This document shows positions 11,131-23,343 of a stretch of 64,000 nucleotides of DNA, one piece after another. The notes beneath the pieces were generated by a model. It was not told the DNA's origin. It saw only the letters and a program-made list of their open reading frames with translations, and made no database searches. Position numbers and translations under genes: made by a program. Source of the DNA: Megascapheus bottae (taxonomy: Eukaryota > Chordata > Mammalia > Rodentia > Geomyidae); assembly GCA_024803745.1 (NCBI GenBank), contig JANJXV010000154.1:744001-808000 (forward strand), read 5' to 3'. Within the stretch, counting starts at the first letter, position 1. Each line of letters begins with the position of its first letter.

Positions 11131-11385
11131 TGCCAGGTTTCCATTATAAACTCACTGTTTAGTGATTTGTAGATCCTATTTCCAATAATGATATATATTC
11201 TATTCTGGATGGTTTATCCACTTACAATTACTGTGTAAGTTTGGAATGTCGTCTCCATTAGAGGAAACATAATTTAGAACTGTTGTCAAAGTATCCTGAA
11301 GGTATCCTGAAGAATGAGTACAAAATTTCCTTAGGTTTTCTTTAGAAAGTAATGATACTTCTCAGGGCCTGGAATCTTTCATTTA

Positions 11386-11724
<339 letters not shown>

Positions 11725-11930
11725 ACCTGAAAAGCTTAGGGATGGTGCCTAGGCCCAGAGTTCAAGTCCCAAGACCCACAAAAAAATAAAAAGGCAAGCC
11801 AGGTGTTGGTGGCTCACGCCTGTCATCCTAGCTACTCAGGAGACTGAGATCTGAGGACCATGGTTTCAAAGCCAGCCTGGCACAAAATTCCATGAGACTC
11901 CTTTCCAATTACCCACCATAAAATGTTTAA
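11725..11930 (+). repeat. SINE pieces, ID tail plus B1-like half
   Basis: A short ID 3' end ('cagagttcaagtcccaagac' and an A-rich tail to 11,792) is followed by a B1-like half: 'ggtggctcacgcctgtcatc', 'ctactcaggagactgagatc', 'gaggaccatggtttcaaagc'. Confidence 0.75.
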
Positions 11931-12174
11931 TGGCTTGTGGCATATCATGGTAGAGCAATTGTGGTATCGACAGAAATAAGTCGGGGGAGTAGATTTAGGT
12001 TATAAATGGAATTATTCCATTGAAAAGGAACTACATTATATGATGACATATGCTGATACTGAGAGAATATTGCAAAATCTTAGGGTATCAAGTAATAATA
12101 CTGTGAAGTACACCCAGAATGTTAATGTTCTATGTCTGGCATAATAATCACTTGGGGAAGAAACTATTTTTTCT

Positions 12175-12420
12175 TTCTTTTTTTGGCTGGGGGATTTGTA
12201 AGGCTTGAACTCTGGGCCTGGGCACTGTTCCTGAGCTCTTCAACTCAAGGCTATCACCCTACCTATGAAGCCACAGTGCCATTTCCCATATTCTAGTGGT
12301 TAACTGTCGATGAGAGTCTCATAGACTTTCTAATGCCCAGGCTGGCTTTGAACCAAATCTTTAGATATCAGCCTGATATCTGAGTAGCTAGGATTACAGG
12401 TAGAATTCACTGCACCTGGC
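12175..12420 (-). repeat. SINE, B1-dID type
   Basis: Complement of a nearly full-length two-part SINE: 'cttgaactctgggcctgggc', 'gagctcttcaactcaaggct', 'gatgagagtctcatagactt' and 'gagtagctaggattacaggt'. A short internal duplication ('gatatcagcctgatatctga') lies near 12,365-12,384. Confidence 0.8.
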
Positions 12421-12529
12421 AAGAAATTTATTTCTTGCTGTTTTATACTACAAATTTACTGTATGTTTTACTTTTTCAAAAAGACTGAGGATGACCTTTG
12501 TTCTGTATATAATGGGAAGAGGGGTAGGG

Positions 12530-12660
12530 AGCTGTGAGCAGAACAACTGAGGGGCAATACTCAGGGTAGGACAATAGCCTTAAACTAAAGAGCTCACGGC
12601 CCAAGGTCCAAGCCCCATGACTTTCCCCACTACCCCACAAAAAAGGGAAAAAAATTGGAG
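12530..12660 (+). repeat. SINE fragment, ID type
   Basis: Plus-strand ID-like piece: 'caatagccttaaactaaaga', 'gctcacggcccaaggtccaa', ending in an A-rich tail at about 12,645-12,655. Confidence 0.65.
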
Positions 12661-12816
12661 ATTGGAGATGATTTTCTAAGAAGAATATATAGAAATAGTA
12701 GTTCAAAATGTAGAAAGAAGTTCAATATTAACAGTCATGAGAAAAATTAAAATTACAATGAAATCATTACTTTAAGTATATTAATATAAATATAGTTTTA
12801 AACAAAAAGATCCACA

Positions 12817-12850
12817 TACACACACACAAACACACACACACACACACACG
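12817..12850. repeat. (CA)n microsatellite
   Basis: CA dinucleotide run with one CAAA interruption. Confidence 0.95.
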
Positions 12851-12889
12851 CATACAAAAAAACAACTTTCAAAGTCTATTACTGGGAAG

Positions 12890-13410
12890 GTAGTGAGAAG
12901 AAGTAGAACTTTGGAATAGTTCTGCAAGGAATATAAAACAATCAAAAATTGCGTGGAGAGTGCTAAAAAAAGTACTAAATATAGAATTACATAGAAATAT
13001 GGTCCAACACTTCTATTTCTAGATTTGTACCTAATGGAAGAGAAAGCAGAGACTAGAACAAATATGTGGAGAATCCATTCACAACTATTAATAATAATCC
13101 AAAGATAGAAATATGCAAAACAATGCATTGAAAAGGAAGAACATTTTACTATATTTTACAGATGAATCTTGATTACAGTAAACTAAAAATACAGCAGTCA
13201 TAAAGGAAGAGCTAGGGTATGTTTTCCCTTCCAGAGCTTCCAAGGATCAACAAACCCTTAGAGCCAAAAAGCACGATGGTTCCAGAGAATGGAGTAGAGA
13301 GGAACAGGAGCTGAATGTTTAATGATTATACATGGAAGAAGAAAATTGCTCTAGATGGGTAGAATGAAGAGAGAACTGTACCCTAAACAATGGTTATGTA
13401 GCCACACAGG
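12890..13410 (+). mobile_element. Old L1 3' end remnant
   Basis: The sequence follows the order of ancient mammalian L1 3' ends: a 'cttctatttctagatttgta' segment, 'cacaactattaataataatc', 'gatgaatcttgattacagta', then an 'actgtaccctaaacaatggt' close. It is strongly diverged, with no open frame. The call rests on resemblance to remembered L1M-type sequence only. Confidence 0.5.
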
Positions 13411-13507
13411 ATGGGACACACCTATACTCTCTGATCTTGGGAAACTCAAGAAGGTTTTCTAGCCATCCTGGATGCATGGAAAGATCTATCATAAAAACTA
13501 ATGTGGA

Positions 13508-13670
13508 GGGGCTGGGAGTTTGGCATAGTTGTAGAGTGCTTGTATGAAGACGAAGGTTCAATTCCGCAGTACCACATACACAGAAAAAACCAGAAGTAGT
13601 GCTGTGGCTCAAGTAGAAGATCACTAGGCTTGAGGAAAGCTGAAGGACAGTGCTTAAACCGAGTTTAAAA
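13508..13670 (+). repeat. SINE, ID-dimer type
   Basis: 'ctgggagtttggcatagttg', 'gaaggttcaattccgcagta', 'cagaagtagtgctgtggctc' and an A-rich end. The most consensus-like ID-dimer start in the left flank. Confidence 0.8.
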
Positions 13671-13679
13671 AAAACCCAG

Positions 13680-13932
13680 AAAGCTGAGCATGATGGGGTG
13701 GTGGCTCACTTCTATAATCCTAGATACTCAGGAGGCTGAGATCTGAGGATCAAGGTTTAATGCCATCATGGCACAAAAAGACCTGAGACACTTATCTCCA
13801 ATTTACCTTTAGAAAATGGGAGGTGGGGCTTGGCTCCAGGGTAAGGTGGTAGCCTGGAGCTGAAGAGCTCAGGGATAGTGCCCAGGCTGAGTTCAAGATC
13901 TATGACCCACTAAAAAAAACCCAAAAAACAAA
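13680..13932 (+). repeat. SINE, B1-dID type
   Basis: 'ggtggtggctcacttctata', 'ctcaggaggctgagatctga', 'ctccagggtaaggtggtagc', 'gaagagctcagggatagtgc' and an A-rich tail to 13,932. It is full length by comparison with its relatives in the window. Confidence 0.8.
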
Positions 13933-14368
13933 AAATAAGATGGAAAAAATTGGATTCTGTGAATTTTATCAGGCATATAAATGTCTTTTTTACGGTTGAA
14001 ATAACAAATTGTTTGGAAAAAAGTTTTTACCTAGAAATGTACACTACAAATGGAATTAACAACAAACACAAAATACGCAAAAGATACAAATTATCACAAT
14101 ATGGGTATCCTGCTTCTGTATCTTTCACTGACTCTTGTTCAAATGAGTCACATATTCTGAATCATTTCTCCCAGTCGATATATGCCACAAGTGTTAGCTT
14201 GTACTGTACTTCTTGGGAAATCAAAAGCAAATACTAAGCAAATGTGTGTTAGATTTTGTCAACAGTGATATTTCAAATACAAATCCCTACTCATTGCATT
14301 ATTTAATATCAATACCGGAATCTAACTTACACTGGCAGAATCTTCAATCTTTTGAGAATCTTCAAAAG
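13933..14368. other. Left flank of the tandem array
   Basis: No gene or repeat is recognised. The last 30 bases hold an 11-base direct repeat 'agaatcttcaa' (14,337-14,347 and 14,355-14,365) that ends three bases before the array begins. An open frame at 13,950-14,237 has no domain. Confidence 0.5.
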
Positions 14369-14715
14369 GGTGTGTAAATATTTAGGATCGTTATGTCTTC
14401 CTGGAGGAAAGATCCCTTTAGTAGTATGTAGTAACCTTCTTTGTCTTTTCTTACTAATTTTAGTTTGAAGTCTATTGTATCTGATATGAGGATGGCAACT
14501 CCAGCCTGTTTATGGGGGCAGTTAGCTTGATAGAGTTTATTCCAACCTCTCACTTTCAAAAGATGATTGTTTTGGGGTAAGATGTGTCTCTTGAAGACAG
14601 CAGAACGATGGCTCTTGATTTTGATCCAACTAGACAGCCTATGCCATTTAATAGGAGAGTTAAGTCCATTGATATTGAGAGTTAGGATTGAGAGATATTT
14701 ATTAGTTCCCACCAT
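14369..14715 (-). pseudogene. L1 ORF2 endonuclease N-terminus, copy a
   Basis: Begins 'MVGTNKYLSILTLNINGLN', the normal ORF2 start, and stays open to the array edge ('ILNIYTP'). Copy a lacks the TGA seen in copies b-f because it has TCTTC where they have ACTTC. It has also lost one base in the A-run after 'SSWIK', which puts it early into the frame that all copies use downstream. About 15 residues (KSHRSAVFKRHILPQ) are therefore read out of frame. Active-site residues beyond residue 115 are absent. Confidence 0.8.
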
Positions 14716-14946
14716 TTTAAAAAGCTTTTAGTAGGGCCTGTGTCTTGACAGTTCTTGTGGTCCTTAGACGGTATGCTGTTTAGGTGCCATTTCTTTCCAT
14801 ATATTGCATTTATTTTGGTTTTCTATGTATAGAGCATCTTTGAGAATTCTCTGTAGTGGTGGTTTTGTTTCGACATATTGTTGCAGCTTTTCCCTGGAAT
14901 GGAATGTTTTTATTGTTCCCTCAGTTATGAATGAGAGCTTAGCTGG

Positions 14947-15946
14947 CTACAGTATTCTTGGTTGGTAGTTATTTGATTTAAGGGCATGACATATATGCTT
15001 GTAGTCACTTCGTGCTTGCATGGTCTCTGCTGAGACATCTGGGGTTATTCTGATTGGTTTGCCTTTGTAGGTTACTGATCCCTTTTCCCTGGCTGCCTTT
15101 AGGATCATTTCTTTCGTTTCTATTGATCCAGTTCGGATCAAATGTGGCGGTGGGATGTTCTTTTCTGGTCAGGTCTGTTTGGGGTTCTAAAAGCTTCTCG
15201 TATCTGGATGGGCCTGCCCTTCTGGATATTTGGGAAATTCTCTGAGATGATTCCCTGAAGTATATTTCCAATACCATTGACCTCTTTCTCCACGCCCTCC
15301 TCAATACCAACTAGCCTTAAATTAGGCTTCCTAATTGTATCTTGGACCTCTTGAAGCGCTCTCTCATATTTCCTAGATTTGGATTGACTCATTTTCTGTT
15401 CTTTATAATACCTAAATTATCTTCAGCCACGGAAATTCTCTCCTCTGCAATGTCTAACCTGCTATCAAAGCTATCTACTTTATTTTTCATCTCCCTTGCT
15501 TCTAATTGCTCACTTTTGATGCCTTGCATCCCTTGTTTTAGATCATGTATGGATTTCTTTATCTCCTTGATTTCCTTTTGAGTGGTTAGCTCAGTAGCTT
15601 TATTTTCTTTGGACATTTGCTGGAGTTTGGTCACGTTTTTATTTGTGGATTCTTTGAATTCATCCATCTTTCTTTGAAAAACCTTTATTATGGCCTCCTT
15701 TATGGCTTCTTCTTTTTCACTTATCACCTTGTTTTTGCTTTCCTCTTGTTCAGGTATGGCTTCCTCCATTATCTCTTTCTTTATATTTTCACATTTTTCA
15801 TTAATGATGTTTATCAATTGCATTTGTGTAGCAATTGGAAGACTCTCCTCTAGGTTTGCCAGTGACTGTTCCATTGTCTGTTTACATTGGGTGGGGGATG
15901 TTGTTTCTTGATTTGACATTTTTCTTGAGTTTCTTGTTCTGCCCAT
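14947..15946 (-). pseudogene. L1 ORF1 of copy a, broken
   Basis: ORF1 protein is the RNA-binding chaperone of the L1 ribonucleoprotein. The coiled-coil half (15,389-15,946, 185 codons) starts 'MGRTRNSRKMSNQE' and is open. It ends at a TGA that overlaps the ATG of the RRM/C-terminal half (15,138-15,392). That half contains 'RKPNLRLVGIEE' (RRM) but is shifted by a private 2-base loss near 15,138. The C-terminal part continues in another frame (14,947-15,141) to 'YQPRIL' and the TAG common to all copies. Confidence 0.85.
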
Positions 15947-16609
15947 TTGAAAATGGGAGCAAGATTACTACTAAATATGATTATAGTTTTTCAGATATAA
16001 CCAACCTAGACCTCTGTAGCTGGCAGACACTAGATGTTCACAAGTTTTGATTGGTATTATCACTCTTTCTTTTTGTGCACTTACAGACCAGCCTAATACA
16101 ACCACTGATAAGCGATTTATACCCAAAACAATAAGCCTCTCAATCCAATCTCTATTGTCTTTAAGTCCCTCTGAGCCTAGAGAATAATTAACCACCTACA
16201 TATACAATATTGCTCAACAGCCATCAAGTGTAGATCCGTGCAGTATAAGGGTTGAAAGACGAGCAGAGGTCCAGAGATAGAAAAAAAGAATGAGAGAGGT
16301 CAGGGGAGGTGCAAGAGGATTAACGTAGGAGTGTAAGAATATTGTAGTAATGAAGAAAAGTTATAGCATAAGGATAACTGACATAAGTTGGTAAGTAGGT
16401 AGCATATTTGAGTACAAAGTTTGGAAAGTATTAGAATAAAACTTATGTGTTGCTGCACAACTAGCTCTTAGCCCAACCAGTGGCCTCACAGTGGACCATG
16501 GGATGGATCTGTTTTTCTTGTCTACGTTGAGGGAAAGGGGTATTTCACAAGATGCAGAAGCGAAGATTTCAGAAGCAAATGCTGTGAGTGAATTAGCTCG
16601 TAAAAAGCA

Positions 16610-16819
16610 TTTTTATTTTCTTTTATCTTTCTGCCAGTCTTGGGGCTTGAATTCAGGGCCTGAGCACTGTCCTCGGGTTTTCTCAAGTCTAGCCCTCTGC
16701 CACTTGAGCCACAGTGCCACATCTAGATTTTCTATCTATGTGGTACTGAGTAATCAAACCCAGATCTTCATGGATGCTAGGCAAGCACTCTACCACTATG
16801 CCAAACTCTCAACCCTGAC
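16610..16819 (-). repeat. SINE-1 of unit U1, ID-dimer
   Basis: Complement of 'gtggctcaagtggcagaggg' and 'gtggtagagtgcttgcctag', with a T-rich tail side at 16,610-16,630. The same insertion is found in every unit. Confidence 0.8.
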
Positions 16820-16834
16820 ATAGTAACTATAAAG

Positions 16835-16853
16835 TCATCATCATCATCATCAT
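16835..16853. repeat. (ATC)6 tract, unit U1
   Basis: About six TCA/ATC trinucleotides, the short allele shared with U2. Confidence 0.9.
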
Positions 16854-17057
16854 ATCCAAATATCCTTTCTCCTACAAAGAATGAACACTTAACTGTGTCT
16901 AATGCTTTTTTTTTAATTTCACTAATTCTTCTGTGTTTTTCCCTCTTGCATTTTTTACACATGACAGCAAAGCTAATCATCAGGAAAAAATTGATTAGGA
17001 TACAGAAACCTAATAATATCCTAGTAGATTGACGTCAAAAATATGTGCAAGATGCCC

Positions 17058-17250
17058 TGTGTGTTTGACCTAGTGGGAGAGTCCTTGGCTACCAAGCAGT
17101 AAGCCTCAGGTTTGATTCCTCATTACCACATACATAGAAAAAGCTGCAAGTGGTGCTGTGGCTCGGTGGGACAGCTAAAGCCTAAAGAAAGCCCAAGAAC
17201 AATGTTCACACTCTGAGGTCAAGTCCCAAGACTAGCAAAACAAACAAAAG
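17058..17250 (+). repeat. SINE-2 of unit U1, ID-dimer
   Basis: 'gacctagtgggagagtcctt', 'aagtggtgctgtggctcggt' and 'caagtcccaagactagcaaa' with an A-rich tail. Same site in all units. Confidence 0.8.
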
Positions 17251-18293
17251 TCGACAAGGGGCAAAATGCAGGCAGAGAAGGCACTGTGAAGCAAATGTTT
17301 TGTAAAGGATGAGGGCAATATTGACCCTTAAGTTTGGATCTTACCTAGGAAAGGCTCCTTGAGCCTGAGACCAGACTGGTAGTTGGGCCTAGTGGAAGAC
17401 ATTGGGATTGGACAAATAAGGTGTGCTGTATACTACATCCACATGTATATTGTGAGACTGGAGGAGAGATTCAGCCTCCAGTATGTCTTTGGTGAGGTCT
17501 TTTGTGAGCAAGGATCTTTGGTCACTGGGCCCTGAAAGGTGACCCTGCCTCCCTCACAATGGAACAGAATATGGAACCCTCGTAACCAAGCCACTGTAAC
17601 TAACAACCAGCTCAAGCCAGCTCACTTGGCCTGTGGCTCAGGAGGAAGAAAGATGTTGCTGTGCTGTTGCCAAAGGTCAGGAAACTCGAGTCTCAGGCAT
17701 GGAAGTTGTGGATGTCTTACTCGAAGATGTACATGCTAGATCATTGCAAAGCCACAAATCCAGTATAAAAGAACTTCCTCTAAGAAGAAGGCCAGGACAA
17801 TCCAGGGCAACCAGATGAGGTAAATTTCTAAGAAGAAATGTATTTGACCCCATCATCCTCCCCACACACTACAACTTTCTTTTTTTTTCATTTTTTATTG
17901 TAATTAGTAAAAGGGTTAGATGATATTTGCCAGATAGAAGGTGCATTAATTCACATACATTGATACCCTTTCACATGTCTTGGTACCCATTTCCCTCCAA
18001 CCCCACACCCCCCACCCGTCTTGGTTTTCCTCCCTTCCCTATCAAATTTCAAATATCCAAATACAAATAAATTCAATATATCAGATACCAAAGTGAGATA
18101 CTATACCAATATGGGATAACCAAGGGACAGCAAGCGAGATGAGAGACAACATAGTACATTAAGGACAACAATCATTCATTATATGGCTTTTGTGTCAATA
18201 TCCTGGAGGTCCTTTCAATTAGCTTCACATTATATGGCCTTATATATGGCCTTTTGCTCTATTGACAAGCTCTGCTAGTAGAGCCCAAGGTTT

Positions 18294-21200
18294 CTACTGA
18301 TTATGACGAATGAGGGAAACCACTGAGCCTAAGTTCCTTTGAGTCTGGCTTACTTCACTTAATATGATTTGTTCTAAGTCTTTCCATTTTCTAACAAATG
18401 GGGCGATGTCATTCTTTCTGACAGCAGCATAGAATTCCATTGTGTACAAATACCACAACTTGTTGATCCACTCATCAACTGAGGGACATCTGGGTTGGTT
18501 CCATATCTTTGCTATGGTGAATAGTGCTGCAATGAACATTGTTGTGCTAGTGGGTTTAGTATGCCCTTGTTTCTGGATTGTTGGGTAAATGCCAAGTACT
18601 GGAATTGCTGGGTCATAGGGGAGTTGTATGTTTAGCGTTTTGAGGCACTGCCGCACTGCTTTCCATAGTGGTTGAACGAGTTTGCACTCCCACCAACAGT
18701 GTAGTAGTGATCCCTCCTGACCACATCCCCTCCAGCATCTGTTGTCATTCATTTTCCTGATCCTGGCCATTCTAACTGGAGTTAGGTGGAATCTTAGACT
18801 TGTTTTGATTTGCATTTCTTTTATGACCAGAGATGTTGAGCATTTCTTCATGTGTCTATAGGCCATTTTTGTTTCTTCTTCAGAGAAGACTCTCTTTAAG
18901 TCTTTGGCCCATTTTGTAATGGGATGGGTGTTACTTTGGAGGTTAGTTTTGGAGTGATTCAGTTTTTTGAGTTGTTGATATATTTTAGATATGAGGCCTT
19001 GTTCCGTTGTTTGGGTGGTGAAGATCTTCTCCCACTCTATAGGCTTCCTGATTAGTTTACTAGATATATCCGTTGCCATACAAAAGCTCTGCAGTTTAAT
19101 GCAGTCCCACTTATCCAGCCTTTCTCTGATTTGTTGTGATTCTTGGTCCTTATTAAGAAAGTTTTGACCTGTGCCAAGGAGGCCTAGTGTGTCTCCTATT
19201 CCTTCCTGTACAGTTTTCAGTGTGTCAGCTTTTACCTCCAGGTCTTTTATCCATTTGGAGTTAATTCTAGTGCAAGGTGACAAAGAAGGATCCAACTTTA
19301 GTTTTCTGCAGGTGTTTAACCAGTTCTGCCAGCACAACTTGTTGAAGAGGCTATCTTTCTTCCATTCTATTTTTTTGGCTCCCTGGTCAACGATTAGGTG
19401 GCCATAGGTCTGTGGTTTAATATCTGCGTCCGCAGTTCTACTCCATTGGACTTCAGGCCTGTTCTTGTGCCAGTATCAAGCTGTTTTGAGAATTATAGCT
19501 CTGTAATAGAGCCTTAAGTTTGGAATTGAAATTCCTCCAGCGCTGTTCTTTCTGCTAAGAAGTGTTTTTCTATACGGGGTCTTTTATTATTCCGTATGAA
19601 ATTTTGAATTGCCTCTTCTATGTCTTTAAAGAATGACATTGGGATGTTGATGGGTATTACATTGAATTTGTAGATAGCCCTTGGCAAGATTGTCATTTTC
19701 ACAATGTTGATTCTTCCAATCCAGGAGCATGGGAGGATTTTCCATTTCCTTAGTTCTGCTTTAATTTCCTTTTTTATCGTTTTAAAGTTTTCATCTAAAC
19801 GGTCCTTTACATTCTTAGTTAAGCTAATTGCTAGGTACTTTATTTTCTTTGAGGCTATTGTGAAAGGATTTTCTTTCCTGATTATTGCCTCGTTCCTCTC
19901 AGTGTTGGCGTAAAGTAAGGCAGTTGATTTGTGAGGGTTGATTTTATGGCCTGCTACCCTTCCAAAGCTTTGAATCAGCTCAAGGAGCTTGGGAGTAGAG
20001 TCTATAGGATTCTTTAAATACAGAATCATGTCATCGGCAAAGAGGGATAGTTTTATTTTCTCTTTCCCTACTTGGATCCCCTTTATGCTTGCTTCTTGCC
20101 TTATTGCACTGCCTAGGAATTCTAGTACTATGTTAAAAAGGAGTGGAGAGAGTGGGCATCCTTGTCTCGTTCCTGATTTTAGAGGGAATGGCTTTAGATC
20201 TTCACCATTAAGTATAATACTAGCAGTGGGTTTCTCATACACAGCCTTTATTACATTGAGAAATGTTCCATGGATTCCTAGTTTCTCCACATCTTTTAAC
20301 ATAAAGGGGTTTTGGATCTTGTCAAATGCCTTTTCCGCATCTATTGAGACAATCATGTGATTTTATCCCTGCTCCTGTTGATGTGTTGAATTATATTAAT
20401 TGATTTGTGTAGGTTGAACCAGCTTTGCCTCCCTGTGATGAATCCAGTTTGATCATAGTGTATATTTTTTTTGATGAGTTGTTGTAGACGGTTGGCCAGT
20501 ATTTTGTTGAGAAGTGTTGCATCGAGGTTCATCAAAGAAATGGGTCTATAGATCTCCTTCTTTGATGAATCTCTGTCTGGTTTGGGGATGAGGGTTATGC
20601 TGGCTTCACAGAATCAGTTTAGTAAAGAACCTTCATTTTCAATTTCGTTGAAGAGCTTGAGGAGTATTGGTGTGAGCTCTGCTTTGAAGACCTTATAGAA
20701 TTCACCTGTGAATCCATCTGGCCCTGGGCTCTTTTTAAGTGGAAGTTGTCTAATTTCCATTTCTATTTCAGAGCTTGAAATAGGCCTGTTGAGTTGGGTT
20801 AGCTCTTCTTGGTTCAGTGTGTGTATGTTAATATTTTCTAGGAATTCATCCATTTCTTCTAGATTCTCAGATTTGTTGGCGTAAAGGTTTGAGAAGTATT
20901 CCCTCATGATATTCTGGATCTTGGTAATTTCTGTCGTGATATTACCATTTTCATCTGCGATTTTGCTTATTTCGATATGCTCTCTTCTTGTTTTGGTAAG
21001 ATTTGCTAAGGGCTTGTCAATTTTGTTAATTCTTTCCAGAACCAACTCCTTGTTTGTTGATTCTTTCTATAGTTTTTTTATTCCAAATCATTTAATTCTG
21101 CTTTGATTTTAATAATTTGCTTTCTCCTAATGGGTTTAGGGTTGGTTTGTTGCTCTTTTTCCAGGAGGTTAAGGTGAAACATTAACTAGTTGGTTTGCCA

Positions 21201-22111
21201 TTTTTCCAACTTGCTGTTGTAGGCACTCAGTGCTATAAATTTTCCTCTGAGTACTGCCTTTGTTTGTCCCTAAGGAGTTGATATTTGTGTGCTCCTTATT
21301 GTTCAATTTCATAAACAGTTGGATATCTGTTCTGATCTCTTCGATTACCCATTGTTTTTGATTCAACAATGTGTGGTTCAGTCTCCATGAGTTACAGGGT
21401 TTTCGATCCAATTTGATGCCTTTATGGTCTGAGAGTGTGCATTAAATGATTTCAGTGTTTCTGAATCTGTCCAGGTTTGTTTTATGGCCTAAGATGTGGT
21501 CTATTTTAGAAAATGTTCCATGTGATGCTGAGGAAAACGTATATTGTGGTGTTACTGGGTGGAATATTCTGCAGATGTCTGTTAGATCTAGTTGGTCTAT
21601 AAAGTTGTTCAGTTCTAAGGTTTCTCTGTTGAGTTTTTGCCTTGTTGATCTGTCCATAGGTGAGAGTGGTGTGTTAAACTCACCAACAATCACTGTATTT
21701 CGATCTATGTATGGTTTCAGTGTAAGTAAAGTTTGCTTGATGAAGTTTGGAGCTCCGGGATTAGGTGTGTAAATATTTAGGTTTGTTGTGTCTTCCGGGA
21801 GGAAAGATCCCTTTAGTAGTATGTAGTAACCTTCTTTGTCTTTTCTTACTAATTTTAGTTTGAAGTCTATTGTATCTGATATGAGGATGGCAACTCTAGC
21901 CTGTTTATGGGGGCAGTTAGCTTGATAGAGTTTATTCCAACCTCTCACTTTCAAAAGATGATTGTTTTTGGGTAAGATGTGTCTCTCGAAGTCAGCAGAA
22001 CGATGGCTCTTGCTTTTTGATCCAACTAGACAACCTATGCCGTTTAATAGGAGAGTTAAGTCCATTGATATTGAGAGTTAGGATTGAGAGATATTTATTA
22101 GTTCCTACCAT
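18294..22111 (-). pseudogene. L1 ORF2 of copy b, broken
   Basis: ORF2 encodes the endonuclease and reverse transcriptase. Fragments in order: endonuclease 21,442-22,065 (offset frame; 'VGEFNTPLS' where L1 normally has GDFNT), closed by a private TAA; a private loss of about 20 bases near 21,395; linker/finger region 20,614-21,045 ('[10 protein letters not shown]') ending at the shared TGA; 20,353-20,535; palm 19,514-20,356 with '[12 protein letters not shown]' and 'FADDM'; C-terminal domain 18,294-19,337 with the CX3C...HC...C motif intact ('[20 protein letters not shown]'). Confidence 0.9.
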
Positions 22112-22342
22112 TTTTAAAAGCTTTTAGTAGGGCCTGTGTCTTGACAGTTCTTGTGGTCCTTAGATGGTATGCTGTTTAGGTGCCTTTTCTTTCCCTATAT
22201 TGCATTTATTTTGGTTTTCTATGTATAGAGCATCTTTGAGAATTCTCTGTAGTGTTGGTTTTGTTTCGACATATTGTTGCAGCTTTTCCCTGGAATGGAA
22301 TGTTTTTATTGTTCCCTCAGTTATGAATGAGAGCTTAGCTGG

Positions 22343-23343
22343 CTACAGTATTCTTGGTTGGTAGTTATTTGATATAAGGGCATGACATATATGCTTCCAG
22401 TCACTTCGTGCTTGCATGGTCTCTGCTGAGAAATCTGGGGTTATTCTGATTGGTTTGCCTTTGTAGGTTACTGATCCCTTTTCCCTGGCTGCCTTTAGGA
22501 TCTTTCCTTTCGTTTCTATTGATCCAGTTCGGATCACAATGTGGCGGTGGGATGTTCTTTTCTGGTCAGGTCTGTTTGGGGTTCTAAAAGCTTCTCGTAT
22601 CTGGATGGGCCTGCCTTTCTGGATATTTGGTAAATTTTCTGAGATGATTCCCTGAAGTATATTTCCAATACCATTGACCTCTTTCTCTACGCCCTCCTCA
22701 GTACCAACTAGCCTTAAATTAGGCTTCCTAATTGTATCTTGGACCTCCTGAAGCGCTCTCTCATATTTCCTAGATTTGGATTGACTCATTTTCTGTTCTT
22801 TATAATACCTAAATTATCTTCAGCCACGGAAATTCTCTCCTCTGCAATGTCTAACCTGCTATCAAAGCTATCTACTTTATTTTTCATCTCCCTTGCTTCT
22901 AATTGCTCACTTTTGATGCCTTGCATCCCTTGTTTTAGATCATGTATGCATTTCTTTATCTCCTTGATTTCCTTTTGAGTGGCTAGCTCAGTAGCTTTAT
23001 TTTCTTTGGACATTTGCTGGAGTTTGGTCACGTTTTTATTTGTGGATTCTTTGAATTCATCCATCTTTCTTTGAAAAACCTTTATTATGGCCTCCTTTAT
23101 GGCTTCTTCTTTTTCACTTATCACCTTGTTTTTGCTTTCCTCTTGTTCAGGTATGGCTTCCTCCATTATCTCTTTCTTTATATTTTCACATTTTTCATTA
23201 ATGATGTTTATCAATTGCATTTGTGTAGCAATTGGAAGACTCTCCTCTAGGTTTGCCAGTGACTGTTCCATTGTCTGTTTACATTGGGTGGGGGATGTTG
23301 TTTCTTGATTTGACATTTTTCTTGAGTTTCTTGTTCTGCCCAT
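22343..23343 (-). pseudogene. L1 ORF1 of copy b, split in two
   Basis: Coiled-coil half 22,786-23,343 (185 codons) and RRM/CTD half 22,343-22,789 (148 codons). They overlap by the ATGA that all copies share. The second half has 'RKPNLRLVGTEE' and 'TPNRPDQKRTSHRHIVIRT', and ends at TAG after 'YQPRIL'. The usual L1 C-terminus (PAKLSF) continues in frame beyond the stop. Confidence 0.9.

Larger units (their letters stand above)
14369..16195 (-). mobile_element. L1 copy a, 3'-truncated by array edge
   Basis: Contains the 5' region, ORF1 and the first part of ORF2 (endonuclease N-terminus). Everything downstream of about ORF2 codon 115 is missing at the left array edge. Loss of the 3' end is unlike ordinary 5'-truncated L1s and points to a DNA breakpoint. 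The 5' end is provisional, because the L1/spacer border cannot be fixed from the array alone. Confidence 0.85.
16196..17876. other. Array spacer, unit U1
   Basis: Sequence between the L1 5' region and the 3' end of the next L1. It contains SINE-1 (minus), an (ATC)6 tract, SINE-2 (plus) and a 61-codon plus-strand frame at 17,633-17,818. No known family is recognised in that frame. It could be genomic flank co-duplicated with the L1 or a long 5' UTR of the L1. Confidence 0.7.
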
